Positions 8,648-21,520 are shown, counted from the stretch's first letter. The stretch is 64,000 nt of DNA from Arthrobacter sp. PM3 (GCF_003352915.1 NZ_CP022314.1:1426238-1490237), one strand, 5' to 3'. Numbers and translations are program-made. The notes: a model not told the origin generated them from the letters alone.

Positions 8648-9095
8648 GTTAGTTACTCCAGTGGATCAAAGGTGCGCCCACCCGATCAAGGGGAAGAACT
8701 GGCCGACGCTAAGTTTTGTGTGTGCCGCTGCTCCGACCCGCACGACGCGGGGCATCGGGGGGTTCAAATGAAAGCGAAAAGCGGACACAAAGGACTTCAC
8801 AACGTTAGGCCAAATCCGCCATGTGAGTCAAACCGGCGGGCTTTCCCCAGCTGTGGCTAACCTGCCCGCCGGCCTGTGGATGAGCCCGGTCACAGGGCCC
8901 GTTTGAGAACCACAACGGTGTAATTATCCACAGGACTCAACCCAGCTATCTTCTGGCGTTTTCATCCCCTACAGTGTCTCAGTAACCCCTTATCCACGGA
9001 CTGTGCATAACCCTGTGGATTGAGCCGGTCCGATGCGCTGCTCCGGACCGCCAGGATGCACGTAATGCAGGCCAGCAAGTTTGAGGAACCGATTG
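8648..9095. other. oriC: rpmH-dnaA intergenic region: left half of the origin, with dnaA promoter
   Basis: 448 bp between divergent genes. DnaA-box matches: TGTGGATGA 8875-8883, TTATCCACA 8924-8932 (perfect), TTATCCACG 8990-8998, TGTGCATAA 9002-9010 (perfect TTATNCACA in reverse) and TGTGGATTG 9014-9022. The boxes lie within 220 bp of the dnaA start, fitting both autoregulation of dnaA by DnaA and an origin subcluster. Bases 8648-8870 presumably hold the rpmH promoter; I see no clear -35/-10 pair. Confidence 0.8.
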
Positions 9096-10517
9096 ATGAC
9101 AGTAGACGAAGCCAACCAAGCCAACACTGTCGGAAGTTCCTGGCGGCGGGTAGTGAGCCTTCTGGAGAACGACCACCGTGTTTCTCCCCGGCAGCGCGGC
9201 TTCGTCATCCTTGCTCAGGCGCAGGGCCTGATCGGTTCGACCCTTCTGGTGGCAGTCCCCAACGAGCTCACCCGCGAAGTCCTGCAGACCCAGGTCAAGG
9301 AAGCCCTTGACGACGCCCTGCGGAGTGTTTTCTCCGACGAGATCCGCTGCGCGATCGACGTCGACACCGATCTGGTGCCGCTGCACACCGAGCCCGAGCC
9401 CGCCGTCGAACTTTCGCTTGCCGCCGATCCTGCCGTGGAATCCAAGCCCCAGCCGATGCTGCCGAGCACCTCGCACGAATTTGGCCGCCTCAACCCGAAG
9501 TACGTCTTCGACACCTTCGTGATCGGTTCCTCCAACCGGTTCGCCCATGCGGCAGCCGTAGCTGTGGCAGAGGCGCCGGCGAAGGCGTACAACCCGCTGT
9601 TCATCTACGGTGACTCCGGCCTGGGCAAGACCCACCTGCTCCACGCGATCGGCCACTACGCACGCCGGCTCTACAGCGGAATCCGGGTCCGGTACGTCAA
9701 TTCCGAAGAATTCACCAACGACTTCATCAACTCCATCCGCGACGATGAAGGCACCAGCTTCAAGACCACGTACCGCAACGTGGACGTGCTGCTGATTGAC
9801 GACATCCAGTTCCTGGCGGGCAAGGACCGCACGCTGGAGGAGTTCTTCCACACGTTCAATGCCCTGCACAACAACAACAAGCAGGTGGTCATCACCTCGG
9901 ACCAGCCGCCGAAGCTGCTCGCGGGTTTCGAGGACCGGATGAAGTCGCGCTTCGAGTGGGGGCTGCTGACGGACATCCAGCCGCCCGAACTGGAAACCCG
10001 TATCGCCATCCTCCGGAAGAAGGCCCTCAGCGAAGGGCTTTCCGCCCCGGACGATGCCCTCGAATACATCGCCTCAAAAATTTCCAGCAACATCCGCGAA
10101 CTTGAGGGTGCCCTCATCCGCGTCACGGCCTTCGCCAGCCTGAACCGGCAGCCGGTGGATGTGGCCCTGGCGGAGATGGTGCTCAAGGACCTCATCACCG
10201 ACGACGGCGCCCAGGAAATCACGTCGGCCCAGATCCTCACGCAGACGGCCGATTACTTCAAGCTCAGCATGGAAGAGCTCTGCAGCAAGTCGCGCACCCG
10301 CACGCTCGTGACCGCACGGCAGATCGCGATGTACCTGTGCCGGGAGCTCACGGACATGTCGCTGCCGAAGATCGGCCAGGAACTGGGCGGCCGCGATCAC
10401 ACCACGGTGATCCACGCTGACCGCAAGATCCGCGAACTCATGGCCGAGCGCCGGGTCATCTACAACCAGGTGACCGAGCTGACCAACCGGATCAAGCAGC
10501 AGCAGCGCAATTCCTGA
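9096..10517 (+). CDS. dnaA: Chromosomal replication initiator DnaA
   Basis: The AAA+ initiator that binds DnaA boxes and melts oriC. The ATG at 9096 gives 473 residues starting MTVDEANQ, the usual start in this genus, with GAGGAA 9 nt upstream. An in-frame TTG at 9081 would add five residues and overlap the ribosome site. Domain I (DnaB contact) is about 1-90. Domain II is short. Domain III has Walker [12 protein letters not shown] (about 171-181) and Walker [10 protein letters not shown] (about 231-239). Domain IV contains the DNA-binding signature [11 protein letters not shown] (about 430-440). DnaA-box clusters flank the gene on both sides. Confidence 0.98.
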   Translation: MTVDEANQANTVGSSWRRVVSLLENDHRVSPRQRGFVILAQAQGLIGSTLLVAVPNELTREVLQTQVKEALDDALRSVFSDEIRCAIDVDTDLVPLHTEPEPAVELSLAADPAVESKPQPMLPSTSHEFGRLNPKYVFDTFVIGSSNRFAHAAAVAVAEAPAKAYNPLFIYGDSGLGKTHLLHAIGHYARRLYSGIRVRYVNSEEFTNDFINSIRDDEGTSFKTTYRNVDVLLIDDIQFLAGKDRTLEEFFHTFNALHNNNKQVVITSDQPPKLLAGFEDRMKSRFEWGLLTDIQPPELETRIAILRKKALSEGLSAPDDALEYIASKISSNIRELEGALIRVTAFASLNRQPVDVALAEMVLKDLITDDGAQEITSAQILTQTADYFKLSMEELCSKSRTRTLVTARQIAMYLCRELTDMSLPKIGQELGGRDHTTVIHADRKIRELMAERRVIYNQVTELTNRIKQQQRNS

Positions 10518-11124
10518 GCTGATTCCTGGGCTGATTCCTGTCCCGACCGTCGCGCACTCTTACCTTATTAACAGGGGCCTGTGGACAAGCCTGTGGATAC
10601 TTAAGGGGACAACCGCGGTTAATGGGCTTAAAACCCTTAAGCCGCCTGTGGATCGGCGAAAACGCCGAAAATGTTGTCCCCATCCACACCCTGTTTAAAA
10701 CCTGCGCCGCCCACAGTCCATGAACAGGGCTTAACCGCGGAATCGCACCGCAGGAGCGAGTTATCCACAGTTTCCACAGCAGTTATTAACACTACTAATC
10801 CCAAAAAATGAAAATCCCTCAAACAACAATCTCCCTCCCGCGTCCAGCCAGCCCCTGGCCCGTTCCGGGCCGGCGCCGGAGAACGGGCGGGCAAACCACA
10901 CTCGTGTAAGCCGGGGATGGGAGAAATACTCACCTTGGGGCTAAGCTGTCTGCAGTGCGTCCGTCCCGGACATCTTTTGTGGTTCCCACCGGGCCACGGG
11001 CCCGGGGTGGGCGGGCGATTTCCCTGTTGACGGAGTCCGGCAGCTATGCCGGGGTCCGCGCCAGCTTGGGAAATTTTCAGCGATTTTCAGCACAGACAGC
11101 AGCAATGAAAGGCGGCACCCTTCC
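10518..11124. other. oriC: dnaA-dnaN intergenic region: main oriC candidate
   Basis: 607 bp with many DnaA boxes: TGTGGACAA 10580-10588, TGTGGATAC 10592-10600, a TGTGGATC box near 10647, and TTATCCACA 10761-10769 (perfect), followed closely by TTTCCACAGC. Next is AGTTATTAACAC (10781-10792), then an A+T-rich stretch (about 10782-10830, CTACTAATCCCAAAAAATG) that stands out in this G+C-rich DNA and is a good candidate unwinding element. TTTTCAGC is directly repeated near 11074-11094, before dnaN. The dnaA-dnaN gap is the usual position of oriC in Actinobacteria. Confidence 0.88.
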
Positions 11125-12249
11125 GTGAAGTTCAGAGTCGAACGGGACGTCCTGGCAGAAGCCGTGACATGGACCGCCCGGTCGTTGTCTCCGCGGCCGC
11201 CCGTTCCCGTCCTTTCAGGCCTGCTCCTGAAGGCTGAAGCCGGTACCGTCAGCCTGTCGAGTTTTGATTACGAGACCTCCGCCAGGCTTGAAATCCCTGC
11301 CGACATCAGCGCCGAGGGCACCATCCTGGTCTCGGGGCGCCTCCTCGCGGACATCTGCCGCAGCCTGCCTTCGGCCCCTGTCGAGGTTGAAACCGACGGC
11401 AACAAGGTGACTCTCACCTGCCGCCGAAGCAGCTTCCACCTGGCCACGATGCCCGAGGCCGAATACCCGCCCCTGCCTGCCCTGCCCACCATCAGCGGCA
11501 CAGTTCCCGGCGATTCCTTCGCCCAGGCGGTGTCCCAGGTGATCATCGCGGCCAGCAAGGACGACACCCTGCCGATCCTCACCGGCGTGCGCATGGAGAT
11601 CGAAGACGATCTCATCACCCTCCTCGCCACCGACCGCTACCGCCTCGCCATGCGCGAAGTCCCCTGGAAGCCCGCCACTCCGGGCATCTCCACCAGCGCC
11701 TTGGTCAAGGCCAAGACACTCAACGAGGTTGCGAAAACCCTCGGCAGCAGCGGCGACATCAACATCGCCCTCGCCGACGACGACAGCCGGCTTATCGGAT
11801 TCGAGAGCGGTGGCAGGACCACCACCTCCCTGCTGGTGGACGGCGACTACCCCAAGATCCGCTCGCTGTTCCCGGACTCAACCCCGATCCACGCCACCGT
11901 GCAGACCCAGGAGCTGGTCGAGGCCGTACGCCGCGTCTCGCTCGTGGCCGAACGGAACACCCCGGTCCGGCTCGCCTTCACCCAGGGCCAGCTGCACCTG
12001 GATGCCGGCACCGGCGAGGACGCCCAGGCCTCCGAAGAGCTCGAAGCCCAGCTCTCCGGCGAGGACATCACCGTCGCCTTCAACCCGCACTACCTGATCG
12101 AGGGCCTGAGCGTGATCGAAACCAAGTTTGTGCGCTTCTCGTTCACCACCGCGCCCAAGCCGGCCATGATCACGGCCCAGCAGGACGCCGACGGCGAGGA
12201 CAAGGGCGACTACCGCTACCTCGTCATGCCCGTCCGGCTGCCCAACTAG
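11125..12249 (+). CDS. dnaN: DNA polymerase III beta subunit (sliding clamp)
   Basis: The homodimeric ring that tethers DNA polymerase III to DNA. 374 residues, starting with GTG (MKFRVERDVLAEAVTW), three DNA_pol3_beta domains of roughly 120 residues each. The C terminus YRYLVMPVRLPN has the conserved P-V-R-L clamp end. It follows oriC and precedes gnd and recF as in other Micrococcaceae. Confidence 0.98.
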   Translation: MKFRVERDVLAEAVTWTARSLSPRPPVPVLSGLLLKAEAGTVSLSSFDYETSARLEIPADISAEGTILVSGRLLADICRSLPSAPVEVETDGNKVTLTCRRSSFHLATMPEAEYPPLPALPTISGTVPGDSFAQAVSQVIIAASKDDTLPILTGVRMEIEDDLITLLATDRYRLAMREVPWKPATPGISTSALVKAKTLNEVAKTLGSSGDINIALADDDSRLIGFESGGRTTTSLLVDGDYPKIRSLFPDSTPIHATVQTQELVEAVRRVSLVAERNTPVRLAFTQGQLHLDAGTGEDAQASEELEAQLSGEDITVAFNPHYLIEGLSVIETKFVRFSFTTAPKPAMITAQQDADGEDKGDYRYLVMPVRLPN

Positions 12250-12259
12250 CCAGCAGCTA

Positions 12260-12290
12260 AGGCCGTTCCCAGTCCTGGGGACGGCCCCGG
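12260..12290 (+). terminator. Possible hairpin after dnaN
   Basis: GGCCGTTCCC and GGGGACGGCC can pair around a short loop just after the dnaN stop. There is no U tract, so this is at most a weak or Rho-assisted terminator or an mRNA 3' stabiliser. Confidence 0.35.
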
Positions 12291-12351
12291 CCGCCAGCCG
12301 GTTGGGTGGGGCCACCCCGGAAGCATCCCAGCGCAGAAAAGAGTTCATACC

Positions 12352-13236
12352 GTGCACATCGGACTGATCGGCCTTGGAAAAATGGGCTTCAACATGCGTG
12401 AACGCCTGCGCAACGGCGGGATCGAGGTCACCGGTTTCGACCGCAACCCGGACGTCACCGACGTCGCGACCGTGGACGAACTCATCTCCGCCGTCCCGGC
12501 ACCGCGGATCATCTGGGTCATGGTCCCCGCCGGTGACATCACCGATGCCGTGGTCACCGAGCTCGGCAACAAGCTCGACGCCGGTGACCTCGTGATCGAC
12601 GGCGGCAACTCGCGGTTCACCGAAGACCAGAAGCATGGCGCCGCGCTGGCCGAGAAGGGCATCCGGTTCGCCGATTGCGGCGTCTCCGGCGGGGTCTGGG
12701 GCCTGCAGAACGGCTACGGCCTCATGGCAGGCGGCGCAGCCGCGGACATCGAACGTGCCCTCCCTGTTTTCGACGCGCTCCGTCCCGCCGGCGAACGTGC
12801 CGACAGTTTCGTGCACGTGGGCGGTATCGGCGCAGGGCACTACGCCAAGATGGTGCACAACGGGATCGAATACGGCCTGATGCAGGCCTACGCGGAAGGC
12901 TACGAACTCCTGGCCGCGAAGGACATCGTCGCCGATCTTCCCGGAACGTTCCGCGCCTGGCAGAAGGGCACCGTCGTCCGCTCCTGGCTCCTGGACCTCA
13001 TGGTGAAGGCCCTCGACGAGGATCCCGGACTTGAGTCGATCTCCGACTACGTCGAGGACTCGGGTGAAGGCCGCTGGACCGTGGAAGAAGCGATCGCAAA
13101 CGCCGTACCCGCGCCGGCCATCACCGCGGCCCTCTTCGCCAGGTTCTCCTCCCGCGAGGACAACTCCCCGGCCATGAAGATGGTGTCCGCGCTGCGCCAC
13201 CAGTTCGGCGGCCACGCGACCCGGCCGGCCAAGTAA
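12352..13236 (+). CDS. gnd: 6-phosphogluconate dehydrogenase, short decarboxylating form
   Basis: It oxidatively decarboxylates 6-phosphogluconate to ribulose 5-phosphate in the pentose phosphate pathway. 294 residues, the short GntZ-like class (about 300) rather than the 470-residue form. GTG start. The Rossmann loop GLIGLGKMGFNM lies at the N terminus, then VIDGGNSRFTED, CGVSGGVWGLQNGYG and the catalytic Lys/Asn segment AGHYAKMVHNGIEYG. It is inserted between dnaN and recF, a placement typical of Arthrobacter and other Actinobacteria. Cofactor choice (NAD or NADP) cannot be read with confidence. Confidence 0.95.
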   Translation: MHIGLIGLGKMGFNMRERLRNGGIEVTGFDRNPDVTDVATVDELISAVPAPRIIWVMVPAGDITDAVVTELGNKLDAGDLVIDGGNSRFTEDQKHGAALAEKGIRFADCGVSGGVWGLQNGYGLMAGGAAADIERALPVFDALRPAGERADSFVHVGGIGAGHYAKMVHNGIEYGLMQAYAEGYELLAAKDIVADLPGTFRAWQKGTVVRSWLLDLMVKALDEDPGLESISDYVEDSGEGRWTVEEAIANAVPAPAITAALFARFSSREDNSPAMKMVSALRHQFGGHATRPAK

Positions 13237-13262
13237 TCCTGCCCTGAGGTCCTGAATCCCGC

Positions 13263-14468
13263 GTGTACCTAGAAAAGCTTTCGCTCACTGATTTCCGCAG
13301 TTATGCCCAGGTCGACCTGAACTTTGAGCCCGGCGTCACCGTCCTGGTGGGGTCCAACGGGATCGGCAAAACCAACCTGATGGAAGCGATCGGGTACCTG
13401 GCAACGCTGAGCTCGCACCGGGTCAGCACGGACGCGCCGCTGTTGCGCTTCGGCACCGAACGGGCGATGATCCGGGCCAGGCTGGTCCGCGGCGAGCAGG
13501 CCACTGTTCTTGAACTGGAAATCAACGCGGGCAGGGCCAACCGCGGACGGATCAACCGCAGCAATCCGGTCCGGGCCCGGGACCTGCTCGGTATCTGCCA
13601 GACCGTCCTGTTCGCACCGGAGGATCTGGCCCTGGTCAAGGGCGACCCGTCCAACCGCCGCCGCTTCCTGGACGAACTCCTGGTCAGCCTCATGCCGCGC
13701 CATGCCGCGACCCGGAGCGATTACGACCGCGTCCTGAAGCAGCGCAACGCCCTGCTCAAGTCGGGTCGGGCCGGAAAATTCAGCGCCGGCCATGAGGCGA
13801 CGCTCGATGTCTGGGACCAGCACATGGCGCGGGCCGGAGCCGAACTGCTGCACGCGCGGCTGGAACTTGTGGAGCTCCTGCAGCCGCACCTGAAAAACGC
13901 CTATGCCCAGCTCACCGACGGCTCCAAGGAGGCCCGCGCGGTGTACCGGTCCACGCTGCAGGACATCCTCGACGACGACGGCGCCAGCACCGGCGCCGGC
14001 ACCGGCGTCAGCACGGCGGTCCCGTCCGAGGACCTGCGCGCGCTTTCAGTGGAGCAGCTCACCGACCGGTACATCCAGGCCTTTGCCGCGGCGCGCCGCA
14101 AGGAACTGGAACGGGGCATCTCCCTGGTGGGCCCGCACCGTGACGAACTGGAGCTCGTGCTCGGGTCGGCCCCGGCCAAGGGCTACGCCTCGCACGGGGA
14201 GACGTGGTCCATGTGCCTGTCCCTGCGGCTGGCGTCCTACTACGTCATGCTCGACGACGCCCGCACCGGCGGCTCCCCGCCGATCCTGATCCTGGACGAC
14301 GTCTTTGCCGAGCTTGACGTGCAGCGGCGGCGTAAACTGGCCGCAATAGTATCCGGCGCCGAGCAAGTGCTGGTCACTGCCGCCGTCGAGGAAGACATCC
14401 CGGCGGAACTGACCGGACGGCGGGTGAAGGTCATCCCGGGAGGAATCGATGAGCAGGACAATCGATGA
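13263..14468 (+). CDS. recF: DNA replication and repair protein RecF
   Basis: An SMC-like ATPase that helps load RecA at gapped DNA. 401 residues from a GTG start (MYLEKLSLTDFRSY). Walker A is GSNGIGKTNLME (34-45), the ABC signature region is ISLVGPHRDELEL, and Walker B is ILILDDVFAELD. A Gly/Ala/Thr-rich insert (DDDGASTGAGTGVSTAV) in the middle is a local expansion. The stop overlaps the next start by 4 bp (ATGA), so the two are translationally coupled. Confidence 0.97.
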   Translation: MYLEKLSLTDFRSYAQVDLNFEPGVTVLVGSNGIGKTNLMEAIGYLATLSSHRVSTDAPLLRFGTERAMIRARLVRGEQATVLELEINAGRANRGRINRSNPVRARDLLGICQTVLFAPEDLALVKGDPSNRRRFLDELLVSLMPRHAATRSDYDRVLKQRNALLKSGRAGKFSAGHEATLDVWDQHMARAGAELLHARLELVELLQPHLKNAYAQLTDGSKEARAVYRSTLQDILDDDGASTGAGTGVSTAVPSEDLRALSVEQLTDRYIQAFAAARRKELERGISLVGPHRDELELVLGSAPAKGYASHGETWSMCLSLRLASYYVMLDDARTGGSPPILILDDVFAELDVQRRRKLAAIVSGAEQVLVTAAVEEDIPAELTGRRVKVIPGGIDEQDNR

Positions 14469-15025
14469 ATGAGGAGACCGGCGGCGGCCTGCAGCCGGGC
14501 CGCGAGCCCGACGAGATCGATGCGGCCCAGGCCGCCCTCAACCGGATGCGCGAGGCGGCAGCGGCCCGCGGCGAGATCCGGCGCGCGGTCCCGCGGTCCG
14601 GAACCGGCGCCCGGAAACCCGCCGGCAGCGCACGGGGAACCCGCGGGTTCTCGCAATTCCACGGCACCGGCAGGGATCCGCTGGGCCTGGGCAAGGTGGT
14701 GGGGCGCCTGGTGGCCGAACGCGGCTGGACCTCGCCCGTCGCCGTCGGCTCCGTCATGGCCCAGTGGCCGGCCCTGGTGGGACCGGAAATCTCCGCCCAC
14801 TGCACGCCTGAGAGTTTCACGGACACCACCTTGCATGTCCGGACGGATTCGACGGCGTGGGCGACCCAGTTGCGGTTGCTCAGCGGCAGCCTGCTGGAAA
14901 AGTTCCGCACCGAACTCGGTGACGGCGTTGTCACCAGCATCCAGGTGCTCGGGCCGGCCGCCCCGAGCTGGCGCAAGGGCCTCCGGACAGTCAACGGCCG
15001 CGGGCCGCGGGACACCTACGGGTAG
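14465..15025 (+). CDS. DUF721 (DciA-like) protein
   Basis: 186 residues. The N terminus is disordered and basic. The C-terminal half (about 70-170) is the DUF721/DciA domain, a KH-like fold with WPALVGPEISAHCTPESF and LHVRTDSTAWATQLRLLSG. DciA is the helicase operator that helps load DnaB in bacteria lacking DnaC; that role is known for the family and fits the place between recF and gyrB. It overlaps recF by 4 bp. Confidence 0.9.
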   Translation: MNEETGGGLQPGREPDEIDAAQAALNRMREAAAARGEIRRAVPRSGTGARKPAGSARGTRGFSQFHGTGRDPLGLGKVVGRLVAERGWTSPVAVGSVMAQWPALVGPEISAHCTPESFTDTTLHVRTDSTAWATQLRLLSGSLLEKFRTELGDGVVTSIQVLGPAAPSWRKGLRTVNGRGPRDTYG

Positions 15026-15474
15026 CCCCGGCATACCCGCCGGCCCCGCGCCCGCCCGGCTCCAGCAGCCATAACGGCGCACCGGATATGAAGCAGTTCT
15101 TGCAAAAACCCTTGAAAATTCCGCAAGCGGCGTGTAGGGCGCTTGAACGCCCGGGAGCCGTATAGGCACCCTAGGGCTGGGCCCCGAAAGCCTTGCAGGG
15201 GGAGCCAGCGGCCTCCCAGCGGCAGTTTCCGGCGCGTTTGGCCGCGGGGAATGCGGGTTTGGGTCCGCTAACACGATAGAATTGTGGTAGATAACTGGGC
15301 GCCGGTGAAACGTTGACTGAGTCCGTTTCCGACGCCATTCGGGCGTGCGGCGGACGGAGTCCCGCAGTCAGCGGCGAAACCGGCGCCGCCAGTGACGTGC
15401 CTGTTGGCAGGAGCCCTTTCCACGGAAGAGGCAAGGGCCGGCCTTCAACGAACATAGAGGAGTCGAAAGCGCCT
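15026..15474. other. dciA-gyrB intergenic region
   Basis: 449 bp with no gene I would assign. CCGCAAGCGG (15121-15130) and GGGCG-N6-CGCCC (15137-15152) are small hairpins that could end the upstream transcript. TAGAAT at 15277-15282 could be the -10 box of a gyrB promoter; no clear -35 box is visible. An in-frame TTG at 15313 opens onto gyrB, but the added 54 codons look unlike GyrB. Confidence 0.5.
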
Positions 15475-17562
15475 GTGGCTAACGACAATGCAGAGATCCC
15501 GGCAGTGGAAGACGACACGGTAGGGGCGCCCGAAACGGCCCCGTCCGGGACGCCGACACCGCGCGAATACGGCGCCAGCGACATCACGGTCCTCGAAGGC
15601 CTTGAAGCGGTTCGGAAGCGACCGGGCATGTACATCGGTTCCACCGGACCCCGCGGTCTCCACCATCTCGTCTATGAAGTGGTGGACAACTCTGTCGACG
15701 AGGCTCTGGCAGGGTACTGCACCCACATCGAAATCGTGCTGCAGGCCGATGGCGGCGTCAAAGTGGTGGACAACGGCCGCGGCATTCCGGTCGACATGCA
15801 CCCGACGGAGCACAAACCCACGGTCGAGGTCGTCATGACCATCCTGCACGCCGGCGGCAAGTTCGGCGGCGGCGGCTACGCGGTCTCCGGCGGCCTGCAC
15901 GGCGTCGGCATCTCCGTGGTCAATGCGCTCTCCAGCAGGGTCGAGACCGAGGTCCGCCGGCAGGGCCACGTCTGGCGGATGTCTTTCGCCGACGGGGGCA
16001 AGCCGCAGGGCAGCCTGGTCCAGGGCGAGGAAACCACGGAGACCGGCACCACCCAGACGTTTTACCCGGACGGCAGCATCTTCGAGACCACGGAGTTCGA
16101 CTTCGAGACGCTCCGGGCCCGCTTCCAGCAGATGGCGTTCCTGAACAAGGGCCTGCGCATCACGCTGACCGATGAGCGCCACTCCGCGGCGGAGGCGTCC
16201 GAAGACGCCGACCTCGACCTCGATGCGGTGGTAACCGAGGGCGAAGTCCCCGCCGAATTCCACACCGTGGTTTACCAGTACGACGATGGCCTGCTGGACT
16301 ACGTCCGGCACCTGAACTCCGGCAAAAAGGTCGATGTGGTCCACGAGGACGTCATCGCCTTCGAAACCGAGGACACGGAGCGGCACATTGCCCTGGAAAT
16401 GGCGATGCAGTGGACCAACGCCTATTCCGAGAGCGTGCACACGTACGCCAACACCATCAACACGCATGAGGGCGGCACCCACGAAGAAGGCTTCCGCGCC
16501 GCGATGACGTCGCTGATCAACCGCTACGCGCGGGAGAAGAACATCATCAAGGAAAAGGACGACAACCTCACCGGTGACGACATCCGCGAAGGCCTGACGG
16601 CCGTCATTTCCGTCAAACTCTCCGAACCCCAGTTCGAGGGCCAGACCAAGACCAAGCTGGGGAACTCCGAGGTCAAGGGCTTTGTCCAGCGCGTTGTCAC
16701 CGACGGCCTGGGCGACTGGCTCGAGCGTAACCCCGGACCTGCCAGGGACGTGATCCGCAAAGCCATTTCTGCCGCCCAGGCCCGCATGGCCGCGCGGAAA
16801 GCCCGCGACAACGCCCGCCGCAAGAGCCCGCTCGAGTCCTTCGGCATGCCCGGCAAGCTCTCCGACTGCTCCTCCAAGAACCCGGAGAAGTGCGAGGTCT
16901 ACATCGTGGAGGGTGACTCGGCCGGCGGCTCGGCCAAGCGCGGCCGCAACCCCGAGACCCAAGCCATCCTGCCGCTCCGCGGCAAGATCCTGAACGTGGA
17001 ACGGGCACGCCTGGACAAGGCCCTCGGCAACGCAGAGGTCCAGTCCATGATCACGGCCTTCGGCACCGGCATCGGCGAGGACTTCGACCTCGCCAAACTG
17101 CGGTACCACAAGATCGTCCTCATGGCCGACGCCGACGTCGACGGCCAGCACATCACCACCCTGCTGATGACGCTGCTGTTCCGCTACATGCGGCCGCTGA
17201 TCGAAAACGGCTTCGTGTACCTCGCCCAGCCGCCGCTGTACCGGATCAAGTGGTCCAACGCCCCGCACGACTACGTCTACAGCGACCGTGAACGCGACGC
17301 AAAGCTGCTCTCCGGCCAGGCCGCCGGCCGCCGGATCCCGAAGGACAACGGCATCCAGCGCTACAAGGGCCTCGGCGAGATGGACTACACCGAACTGTGG
17401 GACACCACCATGGACCCCGAACACCGGACCCTCCTGCAGGTCACGATGGACGACGCCCTGGCGGCGGACCAGATCTTCTCCGTCCTGATGGGCGAGGACG
17501 TCGAATCGCGCCGAAACTTCATTCAACAGAACGCCAAGGACGTGCGGTTCCTGGATATCTAG
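15475..17562 (+). CDS. gyrB: DNA gyrase subunit B
   Basis: The ATPase subunit of gyrase, which introduces negative supercoils. The GTG at 15475, behind GAGGAG, gives 695 residues starting ANDNAEIP, as in related Arthrobacter proteins; the in-frame TTG at 15313 is less likely. The GHKL ATPase domain begins [16 protein letters not shown], with DNGRGIPV and [14 protein letters not shown]. The TOPRIM domain has [24 protein letters not shown] and DADVDGQHI. The C terminus carries [17 protein letters not shown]. gyrA follows after 59 bp. Confidence 0.97.
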   Translation: MANDNAEIPAVEDDTVGAPETAPSGTPTPREYGASDITVLEGLEAVRKRPGMYIGSTGPRGLHHLVYEVVDNSVDEALAGYCTHIEIVLQADGGVKVVDNGRGIPVDMHPTEHKPTVEVVMTILHAGGKFGGGGYAVSGGLHGVGISVVNALSSRVETEVRRQGHVWRMSFADGGKPQGSLVQGEETTETGTTQTFYPDGSIFETTEFDFETLRARFQQMAFLNKGLRITLTDERHSAAEASEDADLDLDAVVTEGEVPAEFHTVVYQYDDGLLDYVRHLNSGKKVDVVHEDVIAFETEDTERHIALEMAMQWTNAYSESVHTYANTINTHEGGTHEEGFRAAMTSLINRYAREKNIIKEKDDNLTGDDIREGLTAVISVKLSEPQFEGQTKTKLGNSEVKGFVQRVVTDGLGDWLERNPGPARDVIRKAISAAQARMAARKARDNARRKSPLESFGMPGKLSDCSSKNPEKCEVYIVEGDSAGGSAKRGRNPETQAILPLRGKILNVERARLDKALGNAEVQSMITAFGTGIGEDFDLAKLRYHKIVLMADADVDGQHITTLLMTLLFRYMRPLIENGFVYLAQPPLYRIKWSNAPHDYVYSDRERDAKLLSGQAAGRRIPKDNGIQRYKGLGEMDYTELWDTTMDPEHRTLLQVTMDDALAADQIFSVLMGEDVESRRNFIQQNAKDVRFLDI

Positions 17563-17621
17563 CGGCAAACGCCCCCTAATATTCCAGAGCTGATATATAC
17601 CTGAAACGGAAAATATAGACT

Positions 17622-20365
<2,744 letters not shown>

Positions 20366-20369
<4 letters not shown>

Positions 20370-20998
20370 GTAATTCCGACTCATATCCCAACCCGAGCAG
20401 CGGCGCACCGGGCGGAGTGCGGCAACCCGCCGCCGCGCCGCGGGTAGGCGCTCCCTCGCGTCCGCAGCAGCGTCCGGGGGTCTCGGGCGCCTCCGCCGGT
20501 ACCGGCCAGCGTCCGCCGGCCCCCGGCCAGCGCCCCGCCGCGCCGGGACAGCGTCCTGCCGTTCCCGGCCAGCGCCCTGCCCAGTCCGGCGGGCAGAACA
20601 CTGCGGGCCTGGTCAAGCCTGCCCCCAAGGCGAAGGTCCGCCGCGCCAGGCTGCTGGTCAGCAAGGTGGACCCCTGGTCCGTTCTGAAGATGGCATTCCT
20701 GCTCTCCGTGGCCCTGGGCATCGTCACCGTCGTGGCGGCAATCGTCCTCTGGACCGTCCTGGACCTGACTGGCATCTTTGACCAGGTGGACAGCCTGCTG
20801 GGAACCCTGGCGGGCACCGAGGGCGGCGGCTTCGAACTGAAGAAGGTGGCCTCCCTGGGCCAGGTGGCCTCGTTCGCCACCATCATCGCCGTCATCAACG
20901 TGGTGCTGCTGACGGCGCTGTCCATGCTGTCAGCGGTGCTGTACAACATCGCCGCGACGCTCGTGGGCGGCATCGGCGTGACCCTCACGGACGACTAA
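20366..20998 (+). CDS. DUF3566 membrane protein of the gyrase operon
   Basis: 210 residues. About 1-85 are disordered, with a repeated [24 protein letters not shown] heptad. The DUF3566 domain (about 90-205) has two membrane segments, roughly 110-132 and 165-195. Homologues sit directly after gyrA in most Actinobacteria; the M. tuberculosis counterpart is CwsA-like in position. The function is not established. The GTG start overlaps the gyrA stop (GTGA). Confidence 0.9.
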
Positions 20999-21010
20999 AA
21001 CCCGGCCATG

Positions 21011-21038
21011 TCCGCGGAATTCCCCGGAATTCCGCGGA
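21011..21038 (+). terminator. Perfect 13-bp inverted repeat after the gyrase operon
   Basis: TCCGCGGAATTCC and GGAATTCCGCGGA pair exactly around a 2-nt loop, 13 bp past the DUF3566 stop and before tRNA-Ile. There is no U tract, but position and strength suggest transcription termination. Confidence 0.55.
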
Positions 21039-21106
21039 GAAATGCCTCGATTTGAGATCGGGCCGGGATGTGCTGTAAAGTCATATCTCGGCCCGATGAG
21101 GCATCG

Positions 21107-21180
21107 GGGCGTATAGCTCAGGCGGTTAGAGCGCTTCGCTGATAACGAAGAGGTCCCAGGTTCAAGTCCTGGTACGCCCA
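21107..21180 (+). tRNA. tRNA-Ile (GAT)
   Basis: 74 nt cloverleaf: acceptor GGGCGTA/TACGCCC, D arm with GCTCAGGCGGTTAGAGC, anticodon loop CTGATAA with anticodon GAT, T arm GGTTCAAGTCC and discriminator A. CCA is not encoded. It lies after gyrA as in most Actinobacteria. Confidence 0.98.
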
Positions 21181-21248
21181 CGGAACCTGTACTGGTTCTA
21201 CGGAGGAAAGTGAAGGTCCGTCCACGACGGAACCGGAACGGAGTGCGT

Positions 21249-21365
21249 GTGAAGAAGTTGCTGGTTATCGCAGCTACGGTCGCAGGCGTGTTCCTCTACA
21301 GAAAAGTACAGGAATCCGAAGCCCGGAAAGTTCTCTGGAGCAACTCAACCGACACGGTTGATTAG
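21249..21365 (+). CDS. DLW-39-type small protein
   Basis: 38 residues, GTG start: an N-terminal hydrophobic helix (KKLLVIAATVAGVFLYRKV) then a short polar tail ending SNSTDTVD. This matches the DLW-39 family of tiny actinobacterial proteins encoded between tRNA-Ile and tRNA-Ala downstream of gyrA. It is probably membrane-anchored; the function is unknown. A good ribosome site (GGAGG at about 21202) lies too far upstream, so the start is chosen by family match. Confidence 0.85.
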   Translation: MKKLLVIAATVAGVFLYRKVQESEARKVLWSNSTDTVD

Positions 21366-21436
21366 CCCGGAGCCTTGGGTCGGAAGCCGGAAAGCGGCAG
21401 CCGAACCTAGGGTATGATAGTCGGGTTGCTTCTTAT

Positions 21437-21512
21437 GGGGGCATGGCGCAATTGGTAGCGCACCTGCTTTGCAAGCAGGGGGTTCGGGGTTCGAGTCCCC
21501 GTGCCTCCACCA
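21437..21512 (+). tRNA. tRNA-Ala (TGC), CCA encoded
   Basis: Acceptor GGGGGCA/TGCCTCC, anticodon loop CTTTGCAAG giving TGC, T arm GGTTCGAGTCC and discriminator A at 21509. CCA follows in the DNA (21510-21512), unlike the neighbouring tRNA-Ile. Confidence 0.98.
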
Positions 21513-21520
21513 TAGGAAAA

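Noticed and set aside
11878..13215. 445-codon frame antisense to dnaN and gnd
   Set aside because: It spans two certain genes on the other strand and shows no domain; it is a mirror frame.
15313..15474. 54-codon N-terminal extension of gyrB from TTG
   Set aside because: No ribosome site and no GyrB-like sequence; GTG at 15475 with GAGGAG fits family members better.
15445..17568. 707-codon frame antisense to gyrB
   Set aside because: It is the mirror of gyrB codons. GyrB is certain, and the antisense protein is rich in V/G/H/D with no family match.
21107..21512. rRNA operon, since tRNA-Ile and tRNA-Ala are paired
   Set aside because: There are no 16S or 23S sequences nearby; the pair after gyrA is a separate actinobacterial arrangement.
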